From: Parapristionchus giblindavisi | Taxonomy: Eukaryota > Nematoda > Chromadorea > Rhabditida > Diplogasteridae | Direction: 5' to 3' | Length of the DNA stretch: 64,000 nucleotides | Assembly (NCBI GenBank): GCA_943737045.1 | Contig: CALSFV010000303.1 | Span: 124,001 to 188,000, forward strand | Shown here: positions 10,689 through 23,700 of the stretch, piece after piece | How positions within the stretch are numbered: position 1 is the first letter of the stretch | Layout: the number at the start of each line of letters is the position of its first letter | The notes under the pieces: model-generated | Database searches by the model: none | Told to the model about the DNA's origin: nothing | The model's input: only the letters and a program-made list of their open reading frames with translations | Made by a program: the position numbers and the translations under genes

Positions 10689-13600
10689 CTTAATCATGTA
10701 TATATTGATTATTGTTTTGATATTGATCGATTCATCGTGTAGTCAATAGTTGATACAGTTTATCGATAGTTTATCAAAAACATTTCGGGGTGATATTTAC
10801 CATGATATCAGTTGGATTTAAAGTAGGGCTGTGCATTTTTCGTTTTTCGGTTTTTTCGTATTTTTCGGGAATTCTCGAAAACTTAAAAAAAATTTCGAAT
10901 AAAATTCGAAAAAAAGAAATTGAGTAAAAAATATATTATATTTTATTAATATATGTATATTGTATCATGTGAGTAGCATCAATTAAGAATCACACAGTTG
11001 CAATTCTTACATTTCCATTTTATAGATAGTAAAATTTAGCGAATTGATGTTTTCAATAGAGAAAACATTATTTAAACTTTTTTTTCGAATTTCTCATTTT
11101 TAGAATTTTTTTGTAATATATTTTTCGCACAGCCCTCATTTAAAGGCACAGCCTAATCTAATTTTATTCTCCGCATTGACAATACAATGCAGACATGGAA
11201 GCGAGAGGATTTTGCCAGAGCGGAGAGTTTCTAATTAGCTCGGGGTGTCGCTTTACCCCAGCCTTTGGTCCTTACACCGGGGTAATTTAACATAAAAATG
11301 ATTTTTTTTAAGATCGCACTTAATCATTTCCAGCTTCTCCTGAGCGTTCTCCACCGATTTGTCCATCGCCTTCTCATGGGGAGCTCGCTGAACCTATGCA
11401 GACAGAGATCAAAGATCAAGGATCAAACTACAAAAATCGATAATCTTCTACCGTACCACTTTGTTCTGCTGAGCGCGTTCCTTGCCAAACTCGACCAGTG
11501 GGTCGTGAACGAACGCTTGCAGCACTGTCAGCAGCGTCTCTTGATTGGATCGCATCACCTGAGCCGATTGATCTTTGATCTTTGATCTCTGCATCCACAG
11601 TGTACCTCAAGAGTAATCTCGGCCGCTCTTCTGAACGTTCCCTCCACTCCGGTAGGGCCAAATCCATTGACAATGTTGCGAGTGAGACGGAATGGCACAA
11701 TCTGCAACGAGAGTTCAGAGATCAAAGATCACTCACTTTAAAGCATCAAAGATCAAAGATCGACGCACCTCAGGAACGTTGAGATACTCGCCCTTGTTGA
11801 ATAGCAGATTGAAGTCGACATGAATCATGCAACCGTCGGTCTGATCGATCAGAATGTTCTCCGCGTGACGATCGCCCAGTCCCAGCACGAATCTGCAAGA
11901 TTACGGTATCCCCTTAATCAAACAATAATGCTTGTTATTGCCTGATACTACTGATACTGATACTGTATACTAGCTATCGTTATGGAATAAAGATCAAAGA
12001 TCATCATCACCGTACCCAATCATGCTCATGACGCTGCAGGATCGCGAGTAGAGCTGACGCGCCGCATGCCACGAATACGGATCGGGAAAGGCGCGTCTGA
12101 ATGAGAAAATGATTGTGCGGATTAGGCTGGCGACGTTTCCCAGTCGCACCACACACACACTACACCACCTACCGTAACCACTCAGCAGCCACCAGTGGAT
12201 ATCGCTCGTAGAAGAAGGTTCGCATCGACTCCAACTTTCGCTCCGTTGGCCAAGTATCCTGCCAGTGTTGTTTCCTGAAACAGAGCAATCTATCAATCAA
12301 TCGATTTCGGCTACCGTATACCCTATAGTCAAAGCAATCTGTTCGGGACAGATCAATGATCAAAGTCAATGCTTACGTGACTCTCTCGTTCGCCCGTGGC
12401 GACATTTCCTCGAATAGATCATTGAGCGTCTTCTTGAAGGGTTGAAGATCGGGTAACCACTCGAGAATTCCTCCTTCCGGCTGATAAATAATACACTATC
12501 GATAAATCGATAATTACAATGACTAATCAACAATCGATCAATGATAGAATACCGTACGTTGGGGAGATAAATCAAGCATAGGCAATCGATACGATCACGA
12601 TTACGATAGGATTATAGCAATAAATCAATAAATCAATTTTTTTAAAATCAATAAATCAATGGATACCTGGAGGGGAGTGACGGAGAAGGTGCGCACCATG
12701 AGTTGACGTCGTCGAGCCTCGGGAGAGCGACGCATCAGGCAATTCATCATCTGTAAACAGTATTTAATATGTTTTTATGAATATTTAAAATAAACATTAT
12801 TATTATAATTAACAATATAAGCAAAACATGACCAGCAGGGTAAAAATCATGTATAACATTATATCTCCGATTGTTCGCACGAATCTACCAGGTTGCAAAA
12901 TGATAGAAAAGTTATACAAATAAATAAATATTTAAATCAAAAGCAAAACCTTGCAGAATGCCATGAAGCGGCCGTCCATTCGCAACTCGTCCTTGTTCTT
13001 GCACAGAATCATGTATGACTGTAATTGCAATTATCGATTAGTCATACTGTACATTGATCGATATCAGGCTAATCATAATGTAATCCTGAGCATATATACC
13101 ATGACCCTAATCTCATCTATGCATAAATAACGATCAATAATATTGGTTCACGTTCTCTCAACGATTTCGTTTAGTGTTATTGCACGAAAATCAATAATCT
13201 CTAATGGAGACAATGAGCATCAATAAATAAATCAATCAATAAATGAATTAACAAAAATCAACCTTTCCATCACTTCCTCTCAACGTGAGTCGTTTTGGCT
13301 TCTGCATTGAACTGAGCACCTGAAGAACATTATTTCCTCTCACAAGGAGTCTCTTATGTCTTAAGGTGGCGAAAATTGACGATTTATAGCTTATGTGAAA
13401 GCCCTTTCTCTGTATAATAAGAATGTATGTTTAAAAAATTCGGAAGAGCTCTGTACATGGATATTAAAAAATCCAAAGTTTGAGCAATTTCTGCCTTGAA
13501 ATTCCTGAGTAATGGCCGTTGAATTGCCGTACAATGATGGGCTACTTCTCCGCGTTCTCTCTCCGAGCTAGTGTTGGCGCAGTGGTAAAGATGTCGCTTA

Positions 13601-14678
13601 CAATTTTTGCGTCGTGGGTTCGATTCCCACTGATGCGACTTGTTTTGCACGATTTTTACACTTGTCTTTTTAACAATAAGTTCTTTTTTTTAAATCGTAC
13701 ATAACACAGAAAAAAATTTTGTACAGTGTTGAAAATATCTTATTCCTATCATGTCTTACGATCTTACTCTTTTGTTATTTAAATCTTTGAGTGTTGTTCT
13801 TTGTTTCATCGAGAGTTTTCTGAAATACGTTGAATCTTTCAATCAACACTGACAAACTTTCAGACAGATTGGATTCATGGATATCAGTAAGCACATTGGG
13901 AATTTAAAAAAAAGAACGTAAAAAGACAAGTATAAAAATCGTGCAAAACAAGTCGCATCACTGGGGATCGAACCCGCAGCGCAAAAATTGAAAGTGACAT
14001 CTTTACCACTGCGCCACCACTAACTCTTGGAGAGAGCGTGGCGAAGTAGCCCATCATTGTACGTCAATTCAACGGCCATTACATAGGAATTTCAAAGCAG
14101 AAATGGCTCAAACTTTGGAATTTTTTATATCCATGTACAGGGCTCTTCCGAATTTTTTAAACATACATTCTTATTCTACAGAGAAAGGGCTTTCACATAA
14201 GCTATAAATCGTCAGTTTTCGCCACCTTAAGACATAAGAGACTCCTTGTCAGTTTGTATCATTCAATTTTTTTTAATTTCAGCGAAACATCATTTTGTAC
14301 CGGGGGATTCACAACAATTTTCGAAAAGACCCTATTTTGCAGGTGGGGCACCCCATTTGGGCGCCCATGTGAGGTTGGTACAGTCATTCCTCGTATCCCG
14401 CCCTTTTAGCACCCCAAAGCCCACCCACTGAGTGATACAGCTTCAACTATCTCTACTCCAACCGGACAAATTCCAATTCCACCCGGCAGTTTCGGGTTTC
14501 TCCATTGCCATAAATTTGAAAACCGACCAAGACACCCTCGTCGACATCGTGAATGAAGACCTCTTGGTCGGAGGGCGTGTCTCCGTGTATGAGTGGACAC
14601 GATGACACGTCCAGATTGTATTGAGATGCTGTCGAGAACTGAAATAGACTCCGCCCATTTTATACAGTACTACTTTTA

Positions 14679-14735
<57 letters not shown>

Positions 14736-17700
14736 TGTCTAAATGGCAATATTAGATGATGTCCTAATCCTAATGCGGTGTTACGATTGCCTTACGTAGA
14801 TAACTCCTTTAAGGCGGAGGCATGAACGGCTAATGTCTTTACGCATCATAACTTGCAGCGTTTGTAGTGTTCATTGTAATGTAGCAAACGCCACTATTTT
14901 CTTCTCTTTCTCATGCTCACCAAACCCGTCTGGACTTCGTCTCACCTTCACATCCTGTTCGATCTCAGTCGTGGTCTGCTCAAGCATCTCCGCCATGGGA
15001 ATCATCACTTGCGGACGCACGTTCCTCATCCCGTACAGTTTACGCTTCTGAGAATTCACTGAAAGAGGCAAAGATCAAAGACCAATGATCAAATTTCACT
15101 TATCCTTATGCATACCAAAGCTATTTTCACTTTCCTCTGTTTCTCGATAAAAAAAAAGAAAAAGTTTGGTATAAAAACTCAAAATCAAAGTTCTTTTAAA
15201 GACTGTTTTACTGATTCTTTAAAAAAAACGAAAAAAAATTGCACATTGCCACACCTCCCGGTACATTCGCGTTTCATGCTGCCAATATGGAAACTGATTA
15301 GCGCGTGAGATCTTGATATAAAATTATCTATTCCCTATAACCATTTATATTACCTGTTCATATTGAATTCGTAAATCGCTAATTTTGGCAGAAAAAAAAT
15401 TGTTAAAATTAACGAATTTTGCTAATTCGTTACCAGTCAAAGGACATGAAAAGAAAAGAAAAGAAAACTCTCCTCGTTTCACACACTCTCTCGCCTATTT
15501 TTTCCATTTTTTTCGTGACTATTGAACACCACATTAGGTATATTATAGAGAAAGAAAGAAAGGGACTAAGAAATGGGTTGCGTTAGAAACTTTTTAAAGA
15601 AAAAACCATAATTAATCTAAAAAGATGACATATGAAAAAAGTTTGTCCGGTCAACGTGGCATCACCAGTGGACGAGTTGCGCAAAAAGGCCTCTCCTACG
15701 CTGGTGACGACGTAACAGTTTTTATCGATAGGCCCCCACCCCACCCCTGGTAAGAGTACATGCATACCCAATTGTCTCGTATCCATCTTCTTATCGTGGA
15801 AAAAGGCCGTGAGCGCCGGACAAATCTTGGACAGCCTCTCCTCGCTAGAGCACGACTTGTTCTCGGCTATGCTGCAAGTAGATCAGTCAGATCAATCAAT
15901 CAATAATCTGGGAATCAATCAATGACACCGTTTCAAAGGACACATGTCTGGAAGCAACAAAAGAAAAATCATAGAGAATGGTGCAGCAAATATCAAAAGA
16001 TCAAAGATCAAAGAGAAGTTCAAAGAGATCAAAGATCAAAGATCATACTAGATGAATAGTCTGGCGACATAATCATATTGATCGATGAGATCACTCAATT
16101 CACTATTCGCTCCCTGCTCCCGCTTAGCATTGTCCAGGATCTGCATACATCTGCAAATTATTTAAATTAATTAATATATTTAAATTAATCAAAATAATAA
16201 TAATGTCCTATATATATATGCCCTTGAAATACCGTAATAAATAGCTATATAGTACTCTTGATACACAGTAATCAATTGCCTATATAGGCGAAAAACGCGT
16301 AACCAACACTCTATACAGTAACCCTCCAACCACCGTAATCCTCTCTCTCACCTATTCTGTCGTTCGGTGAGATTGCCATCCTTTGTGTTCTCCCTGTACA
16401 CAGCGATCGCCTGCCACAGACACTGATGGGGAAAGCGAGCGAAGAGTTTGGAGAGAATGTACTGAAAGAGATCAAAGATCAAAGATTAAAGATCAAAGAC
16501 CAAAGATTAGAGATCAGAGATGTCATTTCATCCATTGTCATGAATTTGTGCAAGTCTCGCAAAGAAATGATAAAAATGACAAAATTAGATGAGAAAATCA
16601 AGGCTGTCACACCCGGTGCACTCGCGTTTCATGCTGTTAATATGGAAACTCGTATGGCATATGGCATATTAGCATATCTACCTTCTCACAACTTATGAAG
16701 ATATTAAGATCGATCACTGGTTCGTAGCTTCAGCATCAGGCAATGTTTAAAAATCGATAAATCGATAAATCAATAAATGAATAGATCACTCGCCTGTAGC
16801 GTGGCGAAGACACTCGGGGAAGGGTGAATGATGCGTGAGATGAGCTGAGGAAAGGCGGGGAAGAAAACGGTGATGGGAAGAGAATCGAATACTCTCCTCA
16901 TTGCTGTATTCAACTGAAAATATGTAAATAATAATATATGAATTATATTAAAAATAATATTTATAAAAAACGAAACCCCTGCCACAAAAAATCTAATCTG
17001 ACTCGGAATTCAATTTTGCATTCGATTTTCCATGAAAGTGATAGATAAAAAAATAAAATAAAATAAATTAAATCAAGCACAATCACCTCTCCAACCTCCC
17101 TCGCCCACAGTTCCCCATCAGTCTTCTTGCCTGTCTTGTTCGCCGTCGAAATATCGTCACACTGTAATGGAGGGCAAATAGAAATTATACAAATGCAAAG
17201 GCCAATGCTATTTATTTAATACTTCACATTATACTTTAGGAAGAAGCACCACCCAATGAACTCCAGGGAGTTTGTCAAGCAAGTCAAGTTAAGGTCATAT
17301 AACTTATCGTGTGCCTTCGATATCATAAAAATAAGTGGAAAAAAATATTTAAAAAATTCTGAACGAAATATACAGTGATCTGAAGCGCGTGATCTGGAAA
17401 CTTCCTAGTTTTATCGGCTTCGGCCATACATGATATGTTGATACGGGAACGATTTAGTGTAACAGTTGATTTTAAAAAAAACATCTAAAAGTTTCAAAAC
17501 ATGTTTTTTTGAAGATTTGTACATAGAGATCTCAACTCTTCCAAGTAAGTTGACATTAAATCAATCAATAAAACAGAGACTAAATCGATTTAATCAATAG
17601 ATGAAACAAAAAAAATCAATCAATAAAACAAGTTCAAAATATAAAAAGATTATCCTCGATCTTACCAATTTCTGGGTGACATCCAGCCATATGGTCAACA

Positions 17701-20700
17701 TTCGAGGAACCGCATGGAACAGATGCGATCGACCGTATTCGAGCACCTACAAGTGCAATATCGATTAATCGATTGATAAACGGATTACGGTAGGTGAGAT
17801 GCCAATGATTGATATCCCATCCATTTTTCCTTTGTCAGTAGCATGTTTATTAATATATGTTTGAAGGAATAAATAACACCGATTTGCACAATGCGGTCTG
17901 TTTTACACAAAAAAATCATAAAACGCGGCCAGGCTTTTTTTGCACCGCACTTTTAGACCTATTGAATGAATAAACAAATCCACTCGCCTTTCCGTACGAC
18001 TTGATGATGTCCGCTATGAGCGCCGAGCGAATCTGAACGAGGATCAATCAATCGATACTAGGTTTCGAAAAGATCAAAGATCAAAGATCAAAGATCAAAC
18101 CTGCGTCATGCATAGCAGGCTATCGTAGAAGACGGCCACTCGGTAGTGCAGATCTTCCGAGGGCACTTCGAATCTGAAGACATCAAACACGTAAAAAGTA
18201 ATCTCGCATTCACTCGCAAACCAGCTGATTCCGCGCCACAGATCAATTCTAGTCATTTCTCATTCCTCATCACGACCCCTCCATTTGATCGAAAAGGTGA
18301 AGGGGGAGGCGAACGAGGGGGTGGGTCAGGAATCAAAGAAGTTCCAAATAAATAAATAAAATCAATAAAATGTATGGCACCCTACCGTTGGAGCGCGTGG
18401 TAGGTCTGGTAGAGATCGTCGGGAGACGCCGCACCCGCCTTCAGCATGTACTCTGTGCGCAGCAATTGAACCTGAACAATCAATACTGTAAGAGCAGTCT
18501 TAAAGGGGGTAATGTAAGTTAACCTGCAAAACACCGCACTACAGTAATCCAAAATGCCAAGTGCATTATTATAAATCGTAGCGTGGGCTAATTAAGTTAA
18601 TAATACTAATGTGAAATAACAAATTACAGAAACGATTCTGTGAAGTAAGAAGTCACAAATACAAATATCTTATTTATTACTACACAGTGACCAACATTAA
18701 TATAATGTACAGTAATCACCCAGTTCATCTACCGTGCCCACCGTAACCTACAGTATACCTCAGCATATGCATTCCTCTCCTCTCTGGTCGTGTGTTCTCG
18801 TAATCACCCAGTTCATCTACCGTACCCACCGTAACCTACAGTATACCTCAGCATATGCATTCCTCTCCTCTCTGGTCGTGTGTTCTCGTAATCACCCAGT
18901 TCATCTACCGTACCCACCGTAACCTACAGTATACCTCAGCATATGCATTCCTCTCCTCTCTCGTCGTGTGTTCTCGTAATCACCCAGTTCATCTACCGTA
19001 CCCACCGTAACCTACAGTATACCTCAGCATATGCATTCCTCTCCTCTCTGGTCGTGTGTTCTCGTAATCACCCAGTTCATCTACCGTACCCACCGTAACC
19101 TACAGTATACCTCAGCATAGGCATTCCTCTCTTCTCCTCTCTGGTCGTGTGTTCTCGTAATCACCCAGTTCATCTACCGTACCCACCGTAACCTACAGTA
19201 TACCTCAGCATATGCATTCCTCTCCTCTCTCGTCGTGTGTTCTCGTAATCACCCAGTTCATCTACCGTACCCACCGTAACCTACAGTATACCTCAGCATA
19301 TGCATTCCTCTCCTCTCTCGTCGTGTGTTCTCGTAATCACCCAGTTCATCTACCGTACCCACCGTAACCTACAGTATACCTCAGCATATGCATTCCTCTC
19401 CTCTCTCGTAGTGTATTCTCGTAATCACCCAGTTCATCTACCGTACCCACCGTAACCTACAGTATACCTCAGCATAGGCATTCCTCTCCTCTCTCGTCGT
19501 GTGTTCTCGTAATCACCCAGTTCATCTACCGTACCCACCGTAACCTACAGTATACCTCAGCATAGGCATTCCTCTCCTCTCTCGTCGTGTGTTCTCGTAA
19601 TCACCCAGTTCATCTACCGTACCCACCGTAACCTACAGTATACCTCAGCATAGGCATTCCTCTCCTCTCTCGTCGTGTGTTCTCGTAATCACCCAGTTCA
19701 TCTACCGTACCCACCGTAACCTACAGTATACCTCAGCATAGGCATTCCTCTCCTCTCTCGTCGTGTGTTCTCGTAATCACCCAGTTCATCTACCGTACCC
19801 ACCGTAACCTACAGTATACCTCAGCATAGGCATTCCTCTCCTCTCTCGTCGTGTGTTCTCGTAATCACCCAGTTCATCTACCGTACCCACCGTAACCTAC
19901 AGTATACCTCAGCATAGGCATTCCTCTCCTCTCTCGTCGTGTTCTCGTAATCACCCAGTTCATCTACCGTACCCACCGTAACCTACAGTATACCTCAGCA
20001 TAGGCATTCCTCTCCTCTCTCGTCGTGTGTTCTCGTAATCACCCAGTTCATCTACCGTACCCACCGTAACCTACAGTATACCTCAGCATAGGCATTCCTC
20101 TCCTCTCTCGTCGTGTGTTCTCGTAATCACCCAGTTCATCTACCGTACCCACCGTAACCTACAGTATACCTCAGCATAGGCATTCCTCTCCTCTCTCGTC
20201 GTGTGTTCTCGTACGAGCACAGCCGGCGTCATCTTTCGCTCTTCCGACGTCAACACCGATGGAGATTGTGGACTGAATGATGAGGAGGGTGGCCATGAGG
20301 TGGAGGTTGTTGATTGGGATGTGAGTGAAGATGAGAAATCCTTCTTGGAGGGCTGGAACAAAATAATTTTTTTAAACCTAAATTATAACAATAATAATGA
20401 ATAATACACGAGCTAATATTCCTACTCTTCCTGGAAGGCTAAACATTAAAACATCGAGAAATATGCATGATTAATTTCGCCCAAGGTTGGCAACACCTAC
20501 ACAACCAGGTGGAATCCCGTTGCAAGCAAGTGACTAATGCTCAAGCAATTACACCAAAACCAATGTTCACGTAGGCTGATTTTTATCATAAATCATAAAG
20601 GATTCTCAATATTATCAGAGATTCATCGCCCCATCCCGTACTGTCGCATTATACATTTTGGTAAGAATTCTCAATTTCAGCCCCTTAATGAGAAAAAAAA

Positions 20701-23700
20701 GCTAAAAATAACGAATTTTCTAAATGAACCCTCCATATTTCGAAAATCGACCCACTATATTCAAAGATATGGCGAGGGCACCTGTGTGCTGTCACACTAC
20801 CAACTGTTGTCACTTAATTGCCCTCGGGCGTAAAATATTATTGTAAAGAGTGTGACTGACCCTGGCGAATAGTGTGAAAATCTCATGAGTGCGTGAGAAG
20901 CGCGCATTCAGCAGTCGTGAGAGCAGCCCGATCGCTTCCGATTGATTGCCCTGATAAAGAGATAGGATTACCGGTAGTGAAAATTATTTATTGATCGATT
21001 TCAGAGTTCAAGAATAGGTTATCGATTATCACAACCAGGTACGATTATCCATTGATTTACACAGTAATTCTGAAAGCGCCCAGGATTGATTGAGCATACG
21101 GTACGATTATCGATTGATCTTTGATCTACCTTCTGGAACTCGAATCGTGCCTCCTCCATGCCCACGGCAGAGTGACTCGTATCTAACGCTTTCGCCTCCA
21201 CGAGGAACGTCCACGCTATCTGTAGATGGCCGGCCTGACGCGCCAGACGGCAACTCTGCAGTACGTCAAACCAATCATTATCGATTACCACTACTACAAT
21301 AACCCTGCACAACTCTACAGTAACCTTGCACAATTCTACAGTAACCCTGAACAATTCTACAGTAACCCTGCACAACTCTACAGTAACCCTGCACAAGTCT
21401 ACAATAGCCATATACAAGCTTACAGTAGCCTTACACAATTCTACAGTACCCCTGCACAATTCTACAGTAGCCTTGCACAACTCTACAGTATGCCTGCACA
21501 ATTCTACAGTAACCTTGTACAATTCTACAGTAACCTGAACAACACTACAGTAACCCTTCACTACCCTACTACCGTACCTGCAAGAGTAACTGGGACACGG
21601 CGTCCTTGGTCGAATCGCCACCAGTGGCACGCAGTAGTTCGCGACGCACTCGCAGCATCGGCTCGATCGACGATGCACACTGTGCTGCCGATTCTGATCG
21701 ATCCTGAATCAGGGTGGATGTGAAGGATTACGGTAACGATAGGATTACGGTATGACAGGATCACTGTATGAAAGGATTACGGTGTGGCAGGATTATGGTC
21801 TTTAGTCATGGTTAATGGTTAGTCAAGATCATAGTAAATAGAATTCGCGGACTAAAAAAACAGTTCGAAACACTAATACAGCGGGTTGGGGACAAAATAT
21901 ATATACGGGAGATGCTTTAGCTTGTTGTGATATTTCATTTGCGTTATTACTTTGAATATTATTATAAAAATAATATGTTTAATAATATCTTTTGTTTGGT
22001 TTTATTCATTTATCTATTCATCCACTCACCTGCCACTCTCTCATGACAGCAACGATGGCTTCTGCCGAACGCGGAGAATCTGACAGCAGACCGAGCGAAT
22101 CCTGAAATGACACAATGACATGTATGTCATTGTCATTGGCAAATGACACAATGACATGTACAGTACTGGACAAAAAAGAATAACATTTGGTTTTTTCACC
22201 ATAACTTTTTTTAAATTTTGATAGTGTTTTTACGTGTCTTACATAAAAATTTCCCCGGTTGATCTTGTACGGTAAATTTTATTTCAATTTTATTAAAAGT
22301 CAAAAAATGAGATTTTCGTTTTCTTCACATTCTTCGGATTTTTCGCGCTCATTTTCTACCAATGTGTGTTGTATCGATTTAAAAGCATGACACGGATTCT
22401 TGGGAGCAAGAATATACCGAGATCCGAGCGAGAATTCATTCGTCGTGGACGTCAGATGGGACTGCCACTGGCACTCTGTCACAGCAGTTCCGAGTGACTG
22501 TTTCGACTATCCTGAAGGTCATCAAAACTTCAATCCGTGCTCAAACAATGAAGAAGGTTAATGTACGACCTCGCAAGATGACCACGACATCTGATCGTCT
22601 GATTACCTGCATTTCGAAGGAGAAACTGAGGCTCACTAAAATGGACATCAAGCGAGCACTAGCGGAGTTTCGCTATTTTGAGGTGCCTAAGGATAAACAT
22701 GGCTGAAAAGATGTTTGAGGGGTTCGTGAATAATGTACAACATCGTCTTCGTGCGTCGGGTCTGTTCGAACATCGCCATATCAAGAAACAGCTGATCTCG
22801 AAAAGAATCGCAAAGCATGGACCACATTGGCAAAAGAGCACTTGTATTGGACCCCCTTACAGTAGAATTGTGTCGTATTCTGAGACGAAAGCAAGTTTCT
22901 GATAATCGGTGCGGTGAGAATAACCCACGTTAGTCATCAGGTTGGCACTAGATTTGATTTGAAGTACCAACTGACCGCCACGAAGCATGGAGGAGGATCG
23001 TTGATGCTGTGGGGTTGTTTCTCTGAAGATGGGGTAAGACCCCTGGTTCATGTGAAGAGAATTATGAAGAAGGAGATACTCTAGAGACACAATTCCTTCC
23101 TTCAAACATGGTTTCAGTCATGTTTAGAACCTTTAGGCACCTCGAATTAGCGAAACTCCGCTAGTGCTTGCTTGATGTCCATTGTAGTGAGCCTCAGTTT
23201 CTCTTTCGAAATGCAGGTAATCAGACGATCAGATGTCGTGGTCATCTTGCGAGGTCGTACATTAACCTTCTTCATTGTTTGAGCACGGATTGAAGTTTTG
23301 ATGACATTCAGGATAGTCGAAACAGTCACTCGGAACTGCTGTGACAGAGTGCCAGTGGCAGTCCCATCTGACGCACAGCGATCCGAAAGCGAAGGATGGT
23401 GTACTTTAGCGACGTTTCGGAAAAGGCGTCTGCGTCCATGCACGCACGGAAAATGTTCAATTTTACAATTTCCTATTTTCCTAAATCATTTTGTTAATTT
23501 TTTAAATAATTGTTGTTTGTTGTTGCCATATCGTTAATAATCGTATTGCGCAGGTCCTCACGTGGGGATTTGTAGATCGCATCAATTCTGCCTTGTGTAG
23601 ACCACTTTATGTTGAACACAATTATTTTTCCTAAACCATTTTGTTAATTCTAAAAGTAATTATTATTTCTTGCTGTCATATCCTCGAGAACCATATTGCG

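Larger units (their letters stand above)
13343..14248. mobile_element. Tc4/Tc5-like foldback transposon with tRNA-like module in each arm
   Basis: Termini CAAGGAGTCTCTTATGTC in inverted orientation, flanked by TCA (13340-13342 and 14249-14251). TNA target duplications are characteristic of Tc4/Tc5-type elements. Arms of about 330 bp are highly similar and each carries a tRNA-like A-box/B-box pair. The central section has no transposase, so the copy is non-autonomous. It occupies the intron between ATR exons 69 and 70. Confidence 0.88.

Noticed and set aside
21019..21678. 219-codon minus-strand frame
   Set aside because: It is ATR exon 56 read through an intronic 21-bp minisatellite and out of frame in exon 55. 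Only the exons are real.
21226..21723. Repeat-derived plus-strand frame with Asn/Ser/Thr pattern
   Set aside because: It is the other-strand shadow of ATR exons and the 21-bp minisatellite.
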